A stretch of 64,000 nucleotides of DNA. Origin: Bacteroidota bacterium (GTDB lineage Bacteria > Bacteroidota > Bacteroidia > B-17B0 > Aurantibacillaceae). A program made the position numbers and the translations under genes. Shown piece after piece: positions 53,595 through 62,511 of this stretch (position 1 is the stretch's first letter; each line of letters starts with the position of its first letter). The notes beneath the pieces were generated by a model. It was given only the letters and a program-made list of their open reading frames with translations. It made no database searches and was not told the origin of the DNA. The stretch covers positions 62,001 to 126,000 of the forward strand of contig JACPOC010000032.1 of NCBI GenBank assembly GCA_016185125.1. Reading direction: 5' to 3'.

Positions 53595-54005
53595 TTAGAT
53601 TAAATGACTTTTCCAACTATGGAAAAGCAAGAACAGTGGAACTTTTTTCTTAAGAAAAAAATAGGACAAAGAGCCCGGAAGGCGATAGTTTGATTCAATA
53701 CTTTGATAAGAAATAACGTTATTAGGGCAGGCCAATAATAGTGCCTCATCGCGCTCATCGTCGTCACAGTCATCGCCGTCCTCAAGCTCTTTTTCCTTAT
53801 CCTTAGCACTATTTTCGCCATTTAAAGGGTTACTGAAAGGGCTTTGGGACGCTTGCACTAATACCACTTGTGTAGAAATTGAAGTTTTATACCAAACAGC
53901 TGATTTGTGAAAAACACCCTCATGGTTAGTTGCTAACAGTGAAGTTTTAAATCCACCAATTATAGCGATAAACAAGCAAAAAAGATATGCCTTATTAATT
54001 TTCAC
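53595..54005 (-). CDS. Small exported protein with acidic centre and hydrophobic C-terminus
   Basis: 136 residues with an N-terminal signal or anchor (MKINKAYLFCLFIAIIGGFK). The middle is strongly acidic (ELEDGDDCDDDERDEA) and the last ~35 residues are aromatic and hydrophobic with a basic end (FFLKKKVPLFLLFHSWKS). Small proteins of this general pattern are familiar in Bacteroidota, but I know no function or name. It sits upstream of, and on the same strand as, the RND operon, 163 bases before the adaptor gene, and the palindromes between them suggest separate transcription. Confidence 0.55.
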   Translation of the reverse strand: MKINKAYLFCLFIAIIGGFKTSLLATNHEGVFHKSAVWYKTSISTQVVLVQASQSPFSNPLNGENSAKDKEKELEDGDDCDDDERDEALLLACPNNVISYQSIESNYRLPGSLSYFFLKKKVPLFLLFHSWKSHLI

Positions 54006-54277
54006 AGATATGCAAAATTAGTTTAAAAAAATACTATCTGCAAGTTTAGTTTAGGTAGGCTGGGGCGGCTATTGGTTAAAAAACAAAATAACATCTGTTA
54101 ACATTTTTAATTTCCGGCAGCCAAGCAATAAAGTGGGAGGCAAATGCACGGGCGTATGCTGTTAAAAGATGAGTTTGGTTATTGATAGCGAATAAGTATC
54201 CATTTTTGCCGTGACCCTCAAAAAACCTTGTATACATATTTAGTGATAGAAATATTTTTAAGATGTTTTATTTTTCG

Positions 54278-54285
54278 TACATTTG
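54278..54285 (+). promoter_or_regulatory. -7 box of the tRNA-His gene
   Basis: TACATTTG, a full TAnnTTTG match, ends 15 bases before the first base of the tRNA. Bases 54006-54277 hold no other convincing gene or signal. Confidence 0.6.
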
Positions 54286-54300
54286 CACCTCGTAAAACAC

Positions 54301-54375
54301 GGTAGGTATAGCTCAGTTGGTTAGAGCATCGGTTTGTGGTACCGAGGGTCGTGGGTTCGAGTCCCATTACTTACC
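54301..54375 (+). tRNA. tRNA-His (anticodon GTG)
   Basis: The cloverleaf folds fully: acceptor GTAGGTA (54302-54308) pairs with TACTTAC (54368-54374) with one G-T pair; the D arm contains GCTCAGTTGGTTAGAGC; the anticodon stem TCGGT/ACCGA encloses the loop TTGTGGT with anticodon GTG at 54336-54338; the T arm is GTGGG-TTCGAGT-CCCAT. The extra G at 54301 opposite C73 at 54375 is the G-1:C73 identity pair specific to tRNA-His, counted here as part of the gene. The 3' CCA is not fully encoded. Confidence 0.97.
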
Positions 54376-54383
54376 CAAATAAA

Positions 54384-54410
54384 AAACCCTTGCTAATTTA
54401 TCAAGGGTTT
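54384..54410. terminator. Bidirectional terminator between tRNA-His and the minus-strand T9SS cluster
   Basis: AAACCCTTG (54384-54392) and CAAGGGTTT (54402-54410) form a 9-bp stem with a 9-base loop. T-runs follow on both strands, so it can end the tRNA transcript and also the gene that stops at 54440. Confidence 0.85.
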
Positions 54411-54439
54411 TTTTGTTTTCATATCCATTTATAATCTTT

Positions 54440-57124
54440 TTACTTCAAGCCTTTTAAAGCTTTCCAAAATTCTTTAGCTATAAGCATTCGCTGACCTTTG
54501 TAAAATATTACTGAAAACGCGTCGTGATAAGCAATTTTTTTTGCTTCCATGGTTCTGGTATAAACTTGACGGTAAGTTTTATAAGGCGTGGCCAATACAA
54601 AGCGTGTTAAATTATCATCGTATAATTTCTGATCTACTTTGTCGAGTGTTTCATATTTAAATGCAGGGAAATTTTTTGAATTTACATACGCTCCAATTTG
54701 CACTTTGTAATCCAGGTCTTTGGTTTGATAATCTCCAAATTTACTTAAAAACTCACCGAACATGGCCGCATCCATTACTAAAGCTTTTGATAAATTATCT
54801 TTAGAATAAGGGATCAAATATTTTTCGAATAATCCCGCATAATCCTGATTTGCTTTTGGAAATAATCCCGAACCATTGGTTTTTATTTTAAATTCGCCCT
54901 TTTCATTGGTTTTGGTGTCATTCATTTTAACGCCAGCCATCGGATCGTTATTTGTGTTGTTATTTATAACACCTTCAACAATTACATCTGATGGATAATC
55001 TACAAATATTTTATAGGATTTATTCTTTGGAACATTTTTAAAAACAAAATTTCCTTCGGTATCCGTTACTGTATTCATTACAACAGTGCCATCGTCCGAT
55101 AGTAATTGCACTCTGGCTCCCGGAATTGGTTTTTTAGTTTTTGGATGAGTAACTTTTCCGGCAATGGTCATAAATTCATCTCCTGAATTGGTTCCCGGCA
55201 TGGTTAATTTATACGAGCCATCATCTCCGGTAATCTGATCATTAATAGTAACTCCCGCTAAACCTTTATCGTATAAATCGGTTACTTTGCCCTGTACCAG
55301 TGTGTTTTTAGGGTAATGCACAATTATATCATAATCTTTACCCTTTGGTACCGTATTGAAAACATAATTACCAAATTTATCGGTATAAGTAGTTCGCATA
55401 ATGGTTCCATCTTTCGATTTTAATTCCACTTTCACGCCTTCCAAAGGCTTTCCGGTTTCAGGGTCGGTAACTTTACCCGAAATTTTCATATACTTATCCA
55501 AATAAGCTTGGGTGTATAAATGTATATCTAACACACTGTCTTTAAACTCTTTAAACGGACGGGTATCTAAATTAGTAGTATAAGGGATGCAAGGATCGGC
55601 TTCAAATTTTAAATTGTACTCTAATCCTAAAGGAAATACAAGTAAGTATTTTCCGGTTTCGGAATTTGAATTAAACAAGGAGGGCTCGGCGGCAGTATTT
55701 TTAAGGCCTACCGTAATGTTTGAATAACCCGGTTCTTCGTTAATAAATACCGAACCTTTTAAAACAAAAACCGCGGTGTTTCCAAAATGCCCTGGAGCAG
55801 CCATGTAAATGTCCTGTTGCCCTTGTCCTTTTTTACGCATGGAAGAGAAAAATCCACGCGAACCACTGGCGTTAATTACATAAAATTTATCGTCGAAGGG
55901 AGTGTTGATTTTATTACCGAGATTAACCGGAGTTGTCCAAGCTGTATCTCCCTGAAGTGAAGAATAAAAAATATCGTATTCGCCCATGGAAGTGATATTG
56001 TTGGACGAAAAATAAAGCGTGGTTCCATCGTAAAACAAAAATGGGGCATCCTCATTATAAGCTGTGTTAATTTTTGGGCCTAAATTAGTGGGCCTGGACC
56101 AGTTTCCGTTTGGTAATTTAATAGACCGCCATAAATCTCTTCCGCCGTAGCCGCCCGGACGCTCTGATGAAAAGATCATGGTTTGTTCATTGGAAGAAAT
56201 ACAGGCGCTTCCTTCCCAAAACTCGGAGTTAACCCAGCCGGGTAATGATTTTGGCTTGCCCCATACGCTTCCATCTAAGCGCGAAAGGTAAATATTTCCT
56301 GAAGAGTCGATGGTGTTTCTAAACATGATTAATGTTTGTCCGTCGGGAGATAAGTTGATGGCCGCATCATTTCTATCGGTGTTTAAATTTTCTATAGGAA
56401 TGGCGGGCTTCCAATCGCCTTTTTCATCTTTTGTAGTTTGGTAAATATCTTCGCCATAAAAAATCCCATCAGGGTCCGGTTCTCCTTGATCGTTTACCAT
56501 TCCGCCCTTAGATTTTGGGCCACGATAAGTAAACATCATTGTACTTTCATCGGCATTAATTACCGGAAAATACTCGTCATCCGTTCCGTTAATACTTTTG
56601 GATTGCGGGATTACCTGAACAATCTCGTTCTTGGTATTATCGGCATCTCTTTGTTTAATAGCAAGTGCCGATAAACATTGTGAATAATTATAAAATGCCT
56701 TTTTATAAATAACATCGGCTGTATCCAAGTCTTTTAAAAATGTACCGTAATACTCTTTTGCTTCTTTGTAATTTTCATTTATATGCTGCGCCCTTGCTAT
56801 GTAATAATTAATGTATTTAACTTGTTTGTTTTTACTTTTCTCCAATGGAAGAAGTAATTCCAATGCTTTTTCAGGCGCGTCGCTTTTATAGAGATAACAA
56901 ATTCCTAAACGGTATTTATAGAATTCGTTTTCGGGTTTTCTTTGATTTAAAACCGAGTAATAATTTAGTGCTTGTTTTATATTTCCACCGGTAAAATACA
57001 ATTCGCCTTTACCTTCAAACCAGGAATTACTTTTGTCTTTATACTTTTCTGCAAATTCTTGATTTTGAGAAAAAGATTTTACTCCAAAAATAACGAGGAG
57101 TACCGCGCAATAAAAATATTTCAT
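54440..57124 (-). CDS. PorE-like envelope protein: TPR + PD40 propeller + carboxypeptidase-regulatory repeats + SPOR-like C-terminus
   Basis: 894 residues with a signal peptide (MKYFYCAVLLVIFGVKSFSQ). TPR-like helices occupy ~25-175 (YYSVLNQRKPENEFYKYRLG), then a PD40/WD40-like propeller ~180-440 (YFPVINADESTMMFTYRGPK, ISSNEQTMIFSSERPGGYGG, LFYDGTTLYFSSN). Then come carboxypeptidase-regulatory-like sandwiches present as a duplicated pair (ISGKVTDPETGKPLEGVKVE and IAGKVTHPKTKKPIPGARVQ). The last ~85 residues resemble a SPOR domain (YKVQIGAYVNSKNFPAF). PorE of the T9SS has TPR, PD40, regulatory and OmpA-type domains in this order; here the OmpA end is replaced by the SPOR-like end, another peptidoglycan-binding type. 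It follows PorP/SprF by 66 bases and probably anchors that complex to the wall (inference). Confidence 0.82.
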   Translation of the reverse strand: MKYFYCAVLLVIFGVKSFSQNQEFAEKYKDKSNSWFEGKGELYFTGGNIKQALNYYSVLNQRKPENEFYKYRLGICYLYKSDAPEKALELLLPLEKSKNKQVKYINYYIARAQHINENYKEAKEYYGTFLKDLDTADVIYKKAFYNYSQCLSALAIKQRDADNTKNEIVQVIPQSKSINGTDDEYFPVINADESTMMFTYRGPKSKGGMVNDQGEPDPDGIFYGEDIYQTTKDEKGDWKPAIPIENLNTDRNDAAINLSPDGQTLIMFRNTIDSSGNIYLSRLDGSVWGKPKSLPGWVNSEFWEGSACISSNEQTMIFSSERPGGYGGRDLWRSIKLPNGNWSRPTNLGPKINTAYNEDAPFLFYDGTTLYFSSNNITSMGEYDIFYSSLQGDTAWTTPVNLGNKINTPFDDKFYVINASGSRGFFSSMRKKGQGQQDIYMAAPGHFGNTAVFVLKGSVFINEEPGYSNITVGLKNTAAEPSLFNSNSETGKYLLVFPLGLEYNLKFEADPCIPYTTNLDTRPFKEFKDSVLDIHLYTQAYLDKYMKISGKVTDPETGKPLEGVKVELKSKDGTIMRTTYTDKFGNYVFNTVPKGKDYDIIVHYPKNTLVQGKVTDLYDKGLAGVTINDQITGDDGSYKLTMPGTNSGDEFMTIAGKVTHPKTKKPIPGARVQLLSDDGTVVMNTVTDTEGNFVFKNVPKNKSYKIFVDYPSDVIVEGVINNNTNNDPMAGVKMNDTKTNEKGEFKIKTNGSGLFPKANQDYAGLFEKYLIPYSKDNLSKALVMDAAMFGEFLSKFGDYQTKDLDYKVQIGAYVNSKNFPAFKYETLDKVDQKLYDDNLTRFVLATPYKTYRQVYTRTMEAKKIAYHDAFSVIFYKGQRMLIAKEFWKALKGLK

Positions 57125-57190
57125 TTTGCTGATTTGCTAAATGGCAATTTACCGAAATAAAAACCGGGTGTGATTAAAGTTGTGATAATA

Positions 57191-58144
57191 TTAATATAAT
57201 GCTTGTGAACCTGTATTTTTTCCTGATCCTTTAAATTTGTAAGAAACAAATATCTCGGTCATTGATCCTAAATGGGGTTTTGCCGAATTTAAATACGCTA
57301 CATCGTAACTAAAGCCTGCTCGTAATTTTTTGGCAATAATAATTCCAATTCCGGCAGTTACCGCGTAACTTGATTTATATCCTACAAAAACCCAACCGTA
57401 TTTTTCCGATTCAGCCACCACATTAAAATCGGCCTGAACGGGGGCCGAACTTGCAAAATTACCTACTCCGGCCATGTATCTAACTATGGCAGAGGGTGTT
57501 ATGGTTAAAGGAAAATTGCCTTCAGATGCTTTTATTGCATACTGCGCATTAAAGGTAAAGTGCCTTGTGGGAATATATTTAACCGATTTATTATAAGGAT
57601 CAATGTATCTCACTCGGCTTTCAAATAATTGCCATCCGCTTAAGCCCACATTCAAACCTTTCCAATTAAAATTCAATCCAAAAGCACCGTCTAAGCTCGC
57701 GCGATTTATTGGCTGAGAATACAATTGCGGATCGTTTTCCGTTTTTACCACCACACGGTTAAAATCAAATCTTCTTTGAAAAGCGCCGATGCTAACTCCG
57801 CCGCTAAAATAAGATTCTTCGCCTAATTTTACCGCGTGCGAATAATTGGCGTAGCCCGAAGTTTGACTATATAATCCGGTTTGGTCGTTGGTAACAATAA
57901 AACCAAAACCGTTTTTCTTTGCCGTTAACGGAGCTGTAAAGCTGAACACTTGCGTAACCGGCCCATCGGGTACACCCGACCATTGGGAGCGGTGAAGCGC
58001 AAAGGCTTCAGGCAATTCTCCCTGATAGGTCATTGCCGGATTTATCAGTAAAGTATTAAACATATACTGATTGAGCAAGGGTAATTGCTGAGCCATAACG
58101 GATGAGGTTATAAGAACCAGAATACTGAGTATATTTTTTTTCAT
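57191..58144 (-). CDS. PorP/SprF family outer-membrane protein of the T9SS
   Basis: 317 residues with a signal peptide (MKKNILSILVLITSSVMA). The family signature follows at once: LPLLNQYMFNTLLINPAMTY, then HRSQWSGVPDGPVTQVFSFTAPL, and amphipathic strands to the end (AGFSYDVAYLNS, GSMTEIFVSYKF). SprF-type proteins are needed for secretion of their adjacent type B giants such as SprB and form part of an outer-membrane complex. Here the protein lies 17 bases after a 1283-residue type B cargo gene, the usual cargo-then-SprF order. Its likely partners are that cargo and the PorE-like protein downstream. Confidence 0.95.
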   Translation of the reverse strand: MKKNILSILVLITSSVMAQQLPLLNQYMFNTLLINPAMTYQGELPEAFALHRSQWSGVPDGPVTQVFSFTAPLTAKKNGFGFIVTNDQTGLYSQTSGYANYSHAVKLGEESYFSGGVSIGAFQRRFDFNRVVVKTENDPQLYSQPINRASLDGAFGLNFNWKGLNVGLSGWQLFESRVRYIDPYNKSVKYIPTRHFTFNAQYAIKASEGNFPLTITPSAIVRYMAGVGNFASSAPVQADFNVVAESEKYGWVFVGYKSSYAVTAGIGIIIAKKLRAGFSYDVAYLNSAKPHLGSMTEIFVSYKFKGSGKNTGSQALY

Positions 58145-58161
58145 ATAGTTTATTTTTAAAT

Positions 58162-61100
58162 TTATCTGCTGCTGATAATATTAATACTTCCTTTATAAAT
58201 TACATTACTTTCCGGGAATTTTAACACAAAGAAATAGGTGCCATCGGGTAACCTTTGACCGTTGTACATGCCATCCCAGGTATTTTTATATCCCTTTGTT
58301 TCGTATAACAGCTGGCCGTATCGGTTCAGTATCATCACCTCATTATTTGGATAATTCTCCAAATTTCCAATCCACCAGGTATCATTTACACCATCGTTAT
58401 TGGGTGTTACTGTATTAGCTATAATAAGCTTATAATCATTCTTCACAAAAACCGTAACCTGAGTAACATCTCTGCAGCCAAAACCGTTTTGTACTATTAC
58501 CGTGTAGGTTGTGTTTTTGGTGGGCCAAACATTAGGGTTAAAAACTGTAGTATCTGAAATATTATAATTTGGTGCCCAAGCATATTGAACTCCTCCGCCT
58601 GCTACTATCTGTAAAGAATAGCCAATGCTAATGGTGGTATCCGGATAGGGTTTTAAAGTAGCCGCTTGAAAGAAAAGAACATTTACCTTTACTTTATTAG
58701 AAGTATCGGCCGGACAAATTCCGTTCTTTACTATGGCCGAATACAAACCTGAGGTTGCTAAATTACTGAATGAATACACCGAAAGCGTGTTACTTAAACT
58801 GCTCCACGTCTGTCCGTTATTTGATGAAAATATCCAATCGGTTACTGCCCCTGTGTAGGAAGCTAAACTCAAAGTTCCGGAGTTGGAGGTAGAACATACC
58901 ACCGTGTCCTTTCTTAATATACCGCCATCCGAGGCGGAATTAACAGTAATAGTTGAGGCGTTAGAAAACGCACCGGAACAGTTACCACTTTGTACGTAAG
59001 CTTGATAGATAGTTGTTTGGTTAAGGTTAGAATAAGTTTGGGCGGTGGAAGTATTGGATAATGGGGTCCAGTTAATTCCTCCATTAGTAGAGTACTGCCA
59101 AAACATAACACTGCCATTATTTCCATTAAGGGAAAGGGTAGCACTATTTGAAGATGCACAAACTGTGGTATTACTTTGAACAGATCCGGGAATTGTTGTA
59201 GGATAAATAGTAACCGTTTTATACAAAGTGTCATCGCATCCATAATCGGAATTAGCAACTAACATCACCGTATAAGTGCCTGGTGCAGTATAAGTTACAA
59301 CCGGTTGAAACGCGCCGGAAGTGGTACCATTTCCAAAATCCCAAAGCCAAGACGCTATTACTCCGCTGCCACCAATCCAACTGCTGTTGGTAAATGAAGT
59401 AGAACTTCCAATACATGTTGCAGCGGTAGCAAAATTAAGTATAGGCAAAGGATTTATATTAATAGGATGCACCACCGTATCTGTACAGCCAAAACTATTG
59501 GTTACTACCAGAGTTACAGTTTTTATTCCCGAAAAGGTATAACCCACAGAAACTGTTTGGGTAATTGCAGTACTTGGTGTACTTCCGCTTCCTAAAAACC
59601 ATTGATAACTGTTGGTGCCACCTCCTGCAACAGTACCGGTTAACGCTACAGGCTGATTATCCAAACAAACATTTGCAGGATATAAAAAATCCGCTGAAGA
59701 AAATCCTGTAAGCACCGAAACAGTAGAAATATTAGAAGCCGTACAACCCGCATTACTTACATAATTTAAAGTATAAGTTGTTGTTACAGAGGGCATTACC
59801 ACAATACTTGAGGTCGTGCTACCTGTAGGGTTCCAGGAAAAGGTACCTCCCGCAGGTATAACAGTAGCTACCAGCGCTGCACTTGCTCCCGAACCGGAAC
59901 ATATAGTAGCATTATTTACTGAAAGGGTTGGTGTTGCCGAAACAATTACCTGGGCAGTGGCTGTACCTGCACAACCGGCAGTACTCACATAGTTAAGCGT
60001 GTAAATGGTGGTGCTCGCAGGTGAAACTGCTATGGAGGGGTTGTTTTGACCCCCGGGTGTCCAGGTGTAGTTTCCTCCGGTAGGATTTACTGTTGAAGAT
60101 AAAACCGCGCTTGCACCCGGACATATAGTGGCATTATTAATTGAAATTATCGGTCCTGAGTTTACCGAAACAGTACTAATGGCCTTATTCACGCAGCCAT
60201 CCGGTGAGGCATAATTTACGGTATAATTGGTTGTTGATGAAGGAGATACAACAATATTTGGGGTAGATTGCCCACCCGGCATCCAGGTATAAGTACCGGC
60301 ACTCGGATTAACCGTCGAATTTAAAGTAGTACTTAAGCCCGCGCAAATAACCGCATTATTAACCGTTACAGTAGGACTTTTAACCTGCACGCTTGCCGAA
60401 GCTGTAGCCGTACAGCCCCCCGGCGCAGTATATAATAAAGAATAATTTTGCGATGAAGGGGGCGAAACAGTAATGTTGGCTGTGGTTAAGCCTCCCGGCA
60501 TCCAATTATAGGTTCCTCCACCCGGGCTAACGGTGCTGCTTAACACGGTAGATGATCCGGAGCATATAGTAGGATTTGCTACTGAAACGGAAAGTGCCGG
60601 ATTGGGAGCTACAACAACTGTGCCGGTGGCTGTACCAGTACATCCGCTGGTAGTGGTATAACTTAAATTATAAACCTGCGTTGAAGCAGGTGATACAACA
60701 ATGTTGGATGAGGATAAATTCCCGGGCATCCAGTTATATGCTCCTCCTGTAATATTAACTACACCATTTAATGTGGTGGATTGACCCGAACAAATAGTTG
60801 AACTAACCGGTGAAATGGAAACCACCGGATTTGGATTAACGTTAACTGGAGTTGAAGCCGAACCGGTACACCCCGCAGGACTGGTGTATACTAAATTGTA
60901 GGTAGTGGTAGAACCCGGTGACGCCACAAAACTTGGGGATGTAGACCCGCCAGGTGACCAATTATAAGTTCCTCCTGCCGGGTTTACCGAGCTGTTTAAG
61001 GTGCTGGATTGCCCTAAACAAATATTGGCGGGAGTTGCCGATACCGACACCCCGGGGCTGGGAGATACGTTAATAGTAATGGGTGCATTACTTAAACAAC

Positions 61101-62013
61101 CCGCCGGTGATGTATAAGCCAAATTATAGGTTGTTGTAGCTCCGGGAGAAACCACAACGCTTGAACCACCTAAGTTGCCGGGTGTCCAGTTATAAGTGCC
61201 TCCTGTAGGATTAACCGAACTGTTTAAAGTAGTAGATTGACCGGCGCAAATATTGGTAGTGCTTGCCGAAACGGAAACAGTAGGATATGGAGAAACGTTA
61301 ACAGTAGCCGCGGCCGATCCTGTGGTACAACCTGAAGGGCTGGTGGCATTAACAACGTAAGTCCCTGAAGTTGAAACAGTTATAGCTTGAGAAGTTGCGC
61401 CCGTATTCCATGAATAGGAAGAAAAACCCGGACCGGCATCTAAAGTAACGCTGCCACCCGTACAAAAATTCAGAGGCCCATTAGGGGTTATTACCGGAGT
61501 AACTTGAGAAGGTTGATAATATGTAATAGTAAGTACAATTTTATTTATACATACACTTAGCCCCGTGCAGAGCTGTAAAGTGTTATTGCCCCCATAAACG
61601 TAATTAGGCATGCCGCAAGGGAAATTTCCGGAGGATGAAGCACTAATACCACAAGGAGAGGCAGAGCAGGGACAACCCGTATTACCTTCGTTTACGGCAG
61701 GGATGGCATTACCATTAATAGTAGAGGAAAGAGAATTTCCGAAACAACTTCCCGAATAATAACTCAACTGAACATTGGTTACCAAATTTCCAGGAGGAAC
61801 AGGGTCGAAAAAGGATTGGGTACCGCAAGGAGGAGTGTTTCCGCAATAACTGCCAGCGGTATTAAAGCAATAATAATCGCCTCCGCAAACCGCGCAGCCA
61901 CCGCATGCTAAAAACCCCCCATAACTAACGGTTTTTGTTACAACTGATTGGCTATAACTGTATGAAGTGATAAAAAGAGCCAAAATAACTGCTAAACGTA
62001 TAATTTTTTTCAT
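58162..62013 (-). CDS. Giant Ig-like/PKD repeat protein with Cys-rich N-terminal domain and T9SS type B C-terminus
   Basis: 1283 residues with a signal peptide (MKKIIRLAVILALFITSYSYS). Residues ~35-165 form a cysteine-rich domain with about 13 Cys (CGGCAVCGGDYYC at its start). About eight Ig-like domains follow, several exactly 76 residues long, with cores such as ICSGQSTTLN and GGTYNWMPGG. PKD-like domains lie near residue 890 (WLWDFGNGTTS). The type B sorting domain begins near residue 1199 (TPNNDGVNDTWWIGNLENYP). It is a SprB-like surface adhesin candidate and the probable client of the PorP/SprF protein downstream. Its C-terminal ~480 residues are a close paralogue of the truncated gene at 62512-64000. 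Confidence 0.92.
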   Translation of the reverse strand: MKKIIRLAVILALFITSYSYSQSVVTKTVSYGGFLACGGCAVCGGDYYCFNTAGSYCGNTPPCGTQSFFDPVPPGNLVTNVQLSYYSGSCFGNSLSSTINGNAIPAVNEGNTGCPCSASPCGISASSSGNFPCGMPNYVYGGNNTLQLCTGLSVCINKIVLTITYYQPSQVTPVITPNGPLNFCTGGSVTLDAGPGFSSYSWNTGATSQAITVSTSGTYVVNATSPSGCTTGSAAATVNVSPYPTVSVSASTTNICAGQSTTLNSSVNPTGGTYNWTPGNLGGSSVVVSPGATTTYNLAYTSPAGCLSNAPITINVSPSPGVSVSATPANICLGQSSTLNSSVNPAGGTYNWSPGGSTSPSFVASPGSTTTYNLVYTSPAGCTGSASTPVNVNPNPVVSISPVSSTICSGQSTTLNGVVNITGGAYNWMPGNLSSSNIVVSPASTQVYNLSYTTTSGCTGTATGTVVVAPNPALSVSVANPTICSGSSTVLSSTVSPGGGTYNWMPGGLTTANITVSPPSSQNYSLLYTAPGGCTATASASVQVKSPTVTVNNAVICAGLSTTLNSTVNPSAGTYTWMPGGQSTPNIVVSPSSTTNYTVNYASPDGCVNKAISTVSVNSGPIISINNATICPGASAVLSSTVNPTGGNYTWTPGGQNNPSIAVSPASTTIYTLNYVSTAGCAGTATAQVIVSATPTLSVNNATICSGSGASAALVATVIPAGGTFSWNPTGSTTSSIVVMPSVTTTYTLNYVSNAGCTASNISTVSVLTGFSSADFLYPANVCLDNQPVALTGTVAGGGTNSYQWFLGSGSTPSTAITQTVSVGYTFSGIKTVTLVVTNSFGCTDTVVHPININPLPILNFATAATCIGSSTSFTNSSWIGGSGVIASWLWDFGNGTTSGAFQPVVTYTAPGTYTVMLVANSDYGCDDTLYKTVTIYPTTIPGSVQSNTTVCASSNSATLSLNGNNGSVMFWQYSTNGGINWTPLSNTSTAQTYSNLNQTTIYQAYVQSGNCSGAFSNASTITVNSASDGGILRKDTVVCSTSNSGTLSLASYTGAVTDWIFSSNNGQTWSSLSNTLSVYSFSNLATSGLYSAIVKNGICPADTSNKVKVNVLFFQAATLKPYPDTTISIGYSLQIVAGGGVQYAWAPNYNISDTTVFNPNVWPTKNTTYTVIVQNGFGCRDVTQVTVFVKNDYKLIIANTVTPNNDGVNDTWWIGNLENYPNNEVMILNRYGQLLYETKGYKNTWDGMYNGQRLPDGTYFFVLKFPESNVIYKGSINIISSR
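60351..61254. repeat. Tandem 228-bp repeats encoding 76-residue Ig-like domains
   Basis: The codons that start the motif N/T-I-C-x-G-Q/S lie at 61254, 61026, 60798 and 60570, three successive intervals of exactly 228 bp, followed by one of 219 bp to 60351. The repeats have diverged at DNA level but keep exact length, which is typical of Ig-domain arrays that expand by in-frame recombination. Confidence 0.85.
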
Positions 62014-62019
62014 GCGTAA

Positions 62020-62439
62020 TTATTTTTTATAGAAGTTTAAATTATTCATCCCAAAACGTTTTAAATCCTGCGACTTGATAGGGAAATCTTTAAGAAAAAC
62101 TACAAGTCCTTTTTGCTTCTCCGTGCAATTTCCTAAAACTTCCGAATTTGGAGCTAACGTAATCATTATTTTATCATCCTGATTTTCTTTCCGGATCCAT
62201 TTCAAATCATAAGAAAAAACTGCCGGATACCATTCTACCACCAAGGGCTCTGAGGTATGATTGATAAGTTTTAGCGTTAAGGCCTCGTTATCACCGCATT
62301 TACTTACCAGATAACTGGCTTCCAAACCATTTACATTATTTTGGCCCGCTATATTTAAACCAATCGGGCGCCAATCTGCCTGACTAAAAGAAGTAAAGAC
62401 AAAAAATAAAAAAATAAATGTTACAAATGATTTTTTCAT
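62020..62439 (-). CDS. Small secreted protein between two type B giant genes
   Basis: 139 residues with a signal peptide (MKKSFVTFIFLFFVFTSFSQ). The mature part is beta-rich with two cysteines (SYLVSKCGDNE and VLGNCTEKQKG) that could form one disulfide. The pattern ALTLKLINHTSEPLVVEWYP suggests a small Ig-like or C2-like sandwich. It ends 6 bases before the start of the 1283-residue giant, so the two are certainly co-transcribed and probably coupled. It follows the paralogous giant by 72 bases. I recognise no family; a chaperone or accessory role for the adjacent cargo is only a guess from position. Confidence 0.72.
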   Translation of the reverse strand: MKKSFVTFIFLFFVFTSFSQADWRPIGLNIAGQNNVNGLEASYLVSKCGDNEALTLKLINHTSEPLVVEWYPAVFSYDLKWIRKENQDDKIMITLAPNSEVLGNCTEKQKGLVVFLKDFPIKSQDLKRFGMNNLNFYKK

Positions 62440-62511
62440 GTTTGATATATAAATTATTAATAAAACTTTTTTTGTTTATACGAAGATATTAATTCTTAAC
62501 TAAAATACAAC

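Noticed and set aside
53600-53821. Alternative minus-strand frame overlapping the small acidic protein
   Set aside because: It has no signal peptide and a composition typical of a shifted frame; the 136-residue frame has a signal peptide and a coherent acidic and hydrophobic layout.
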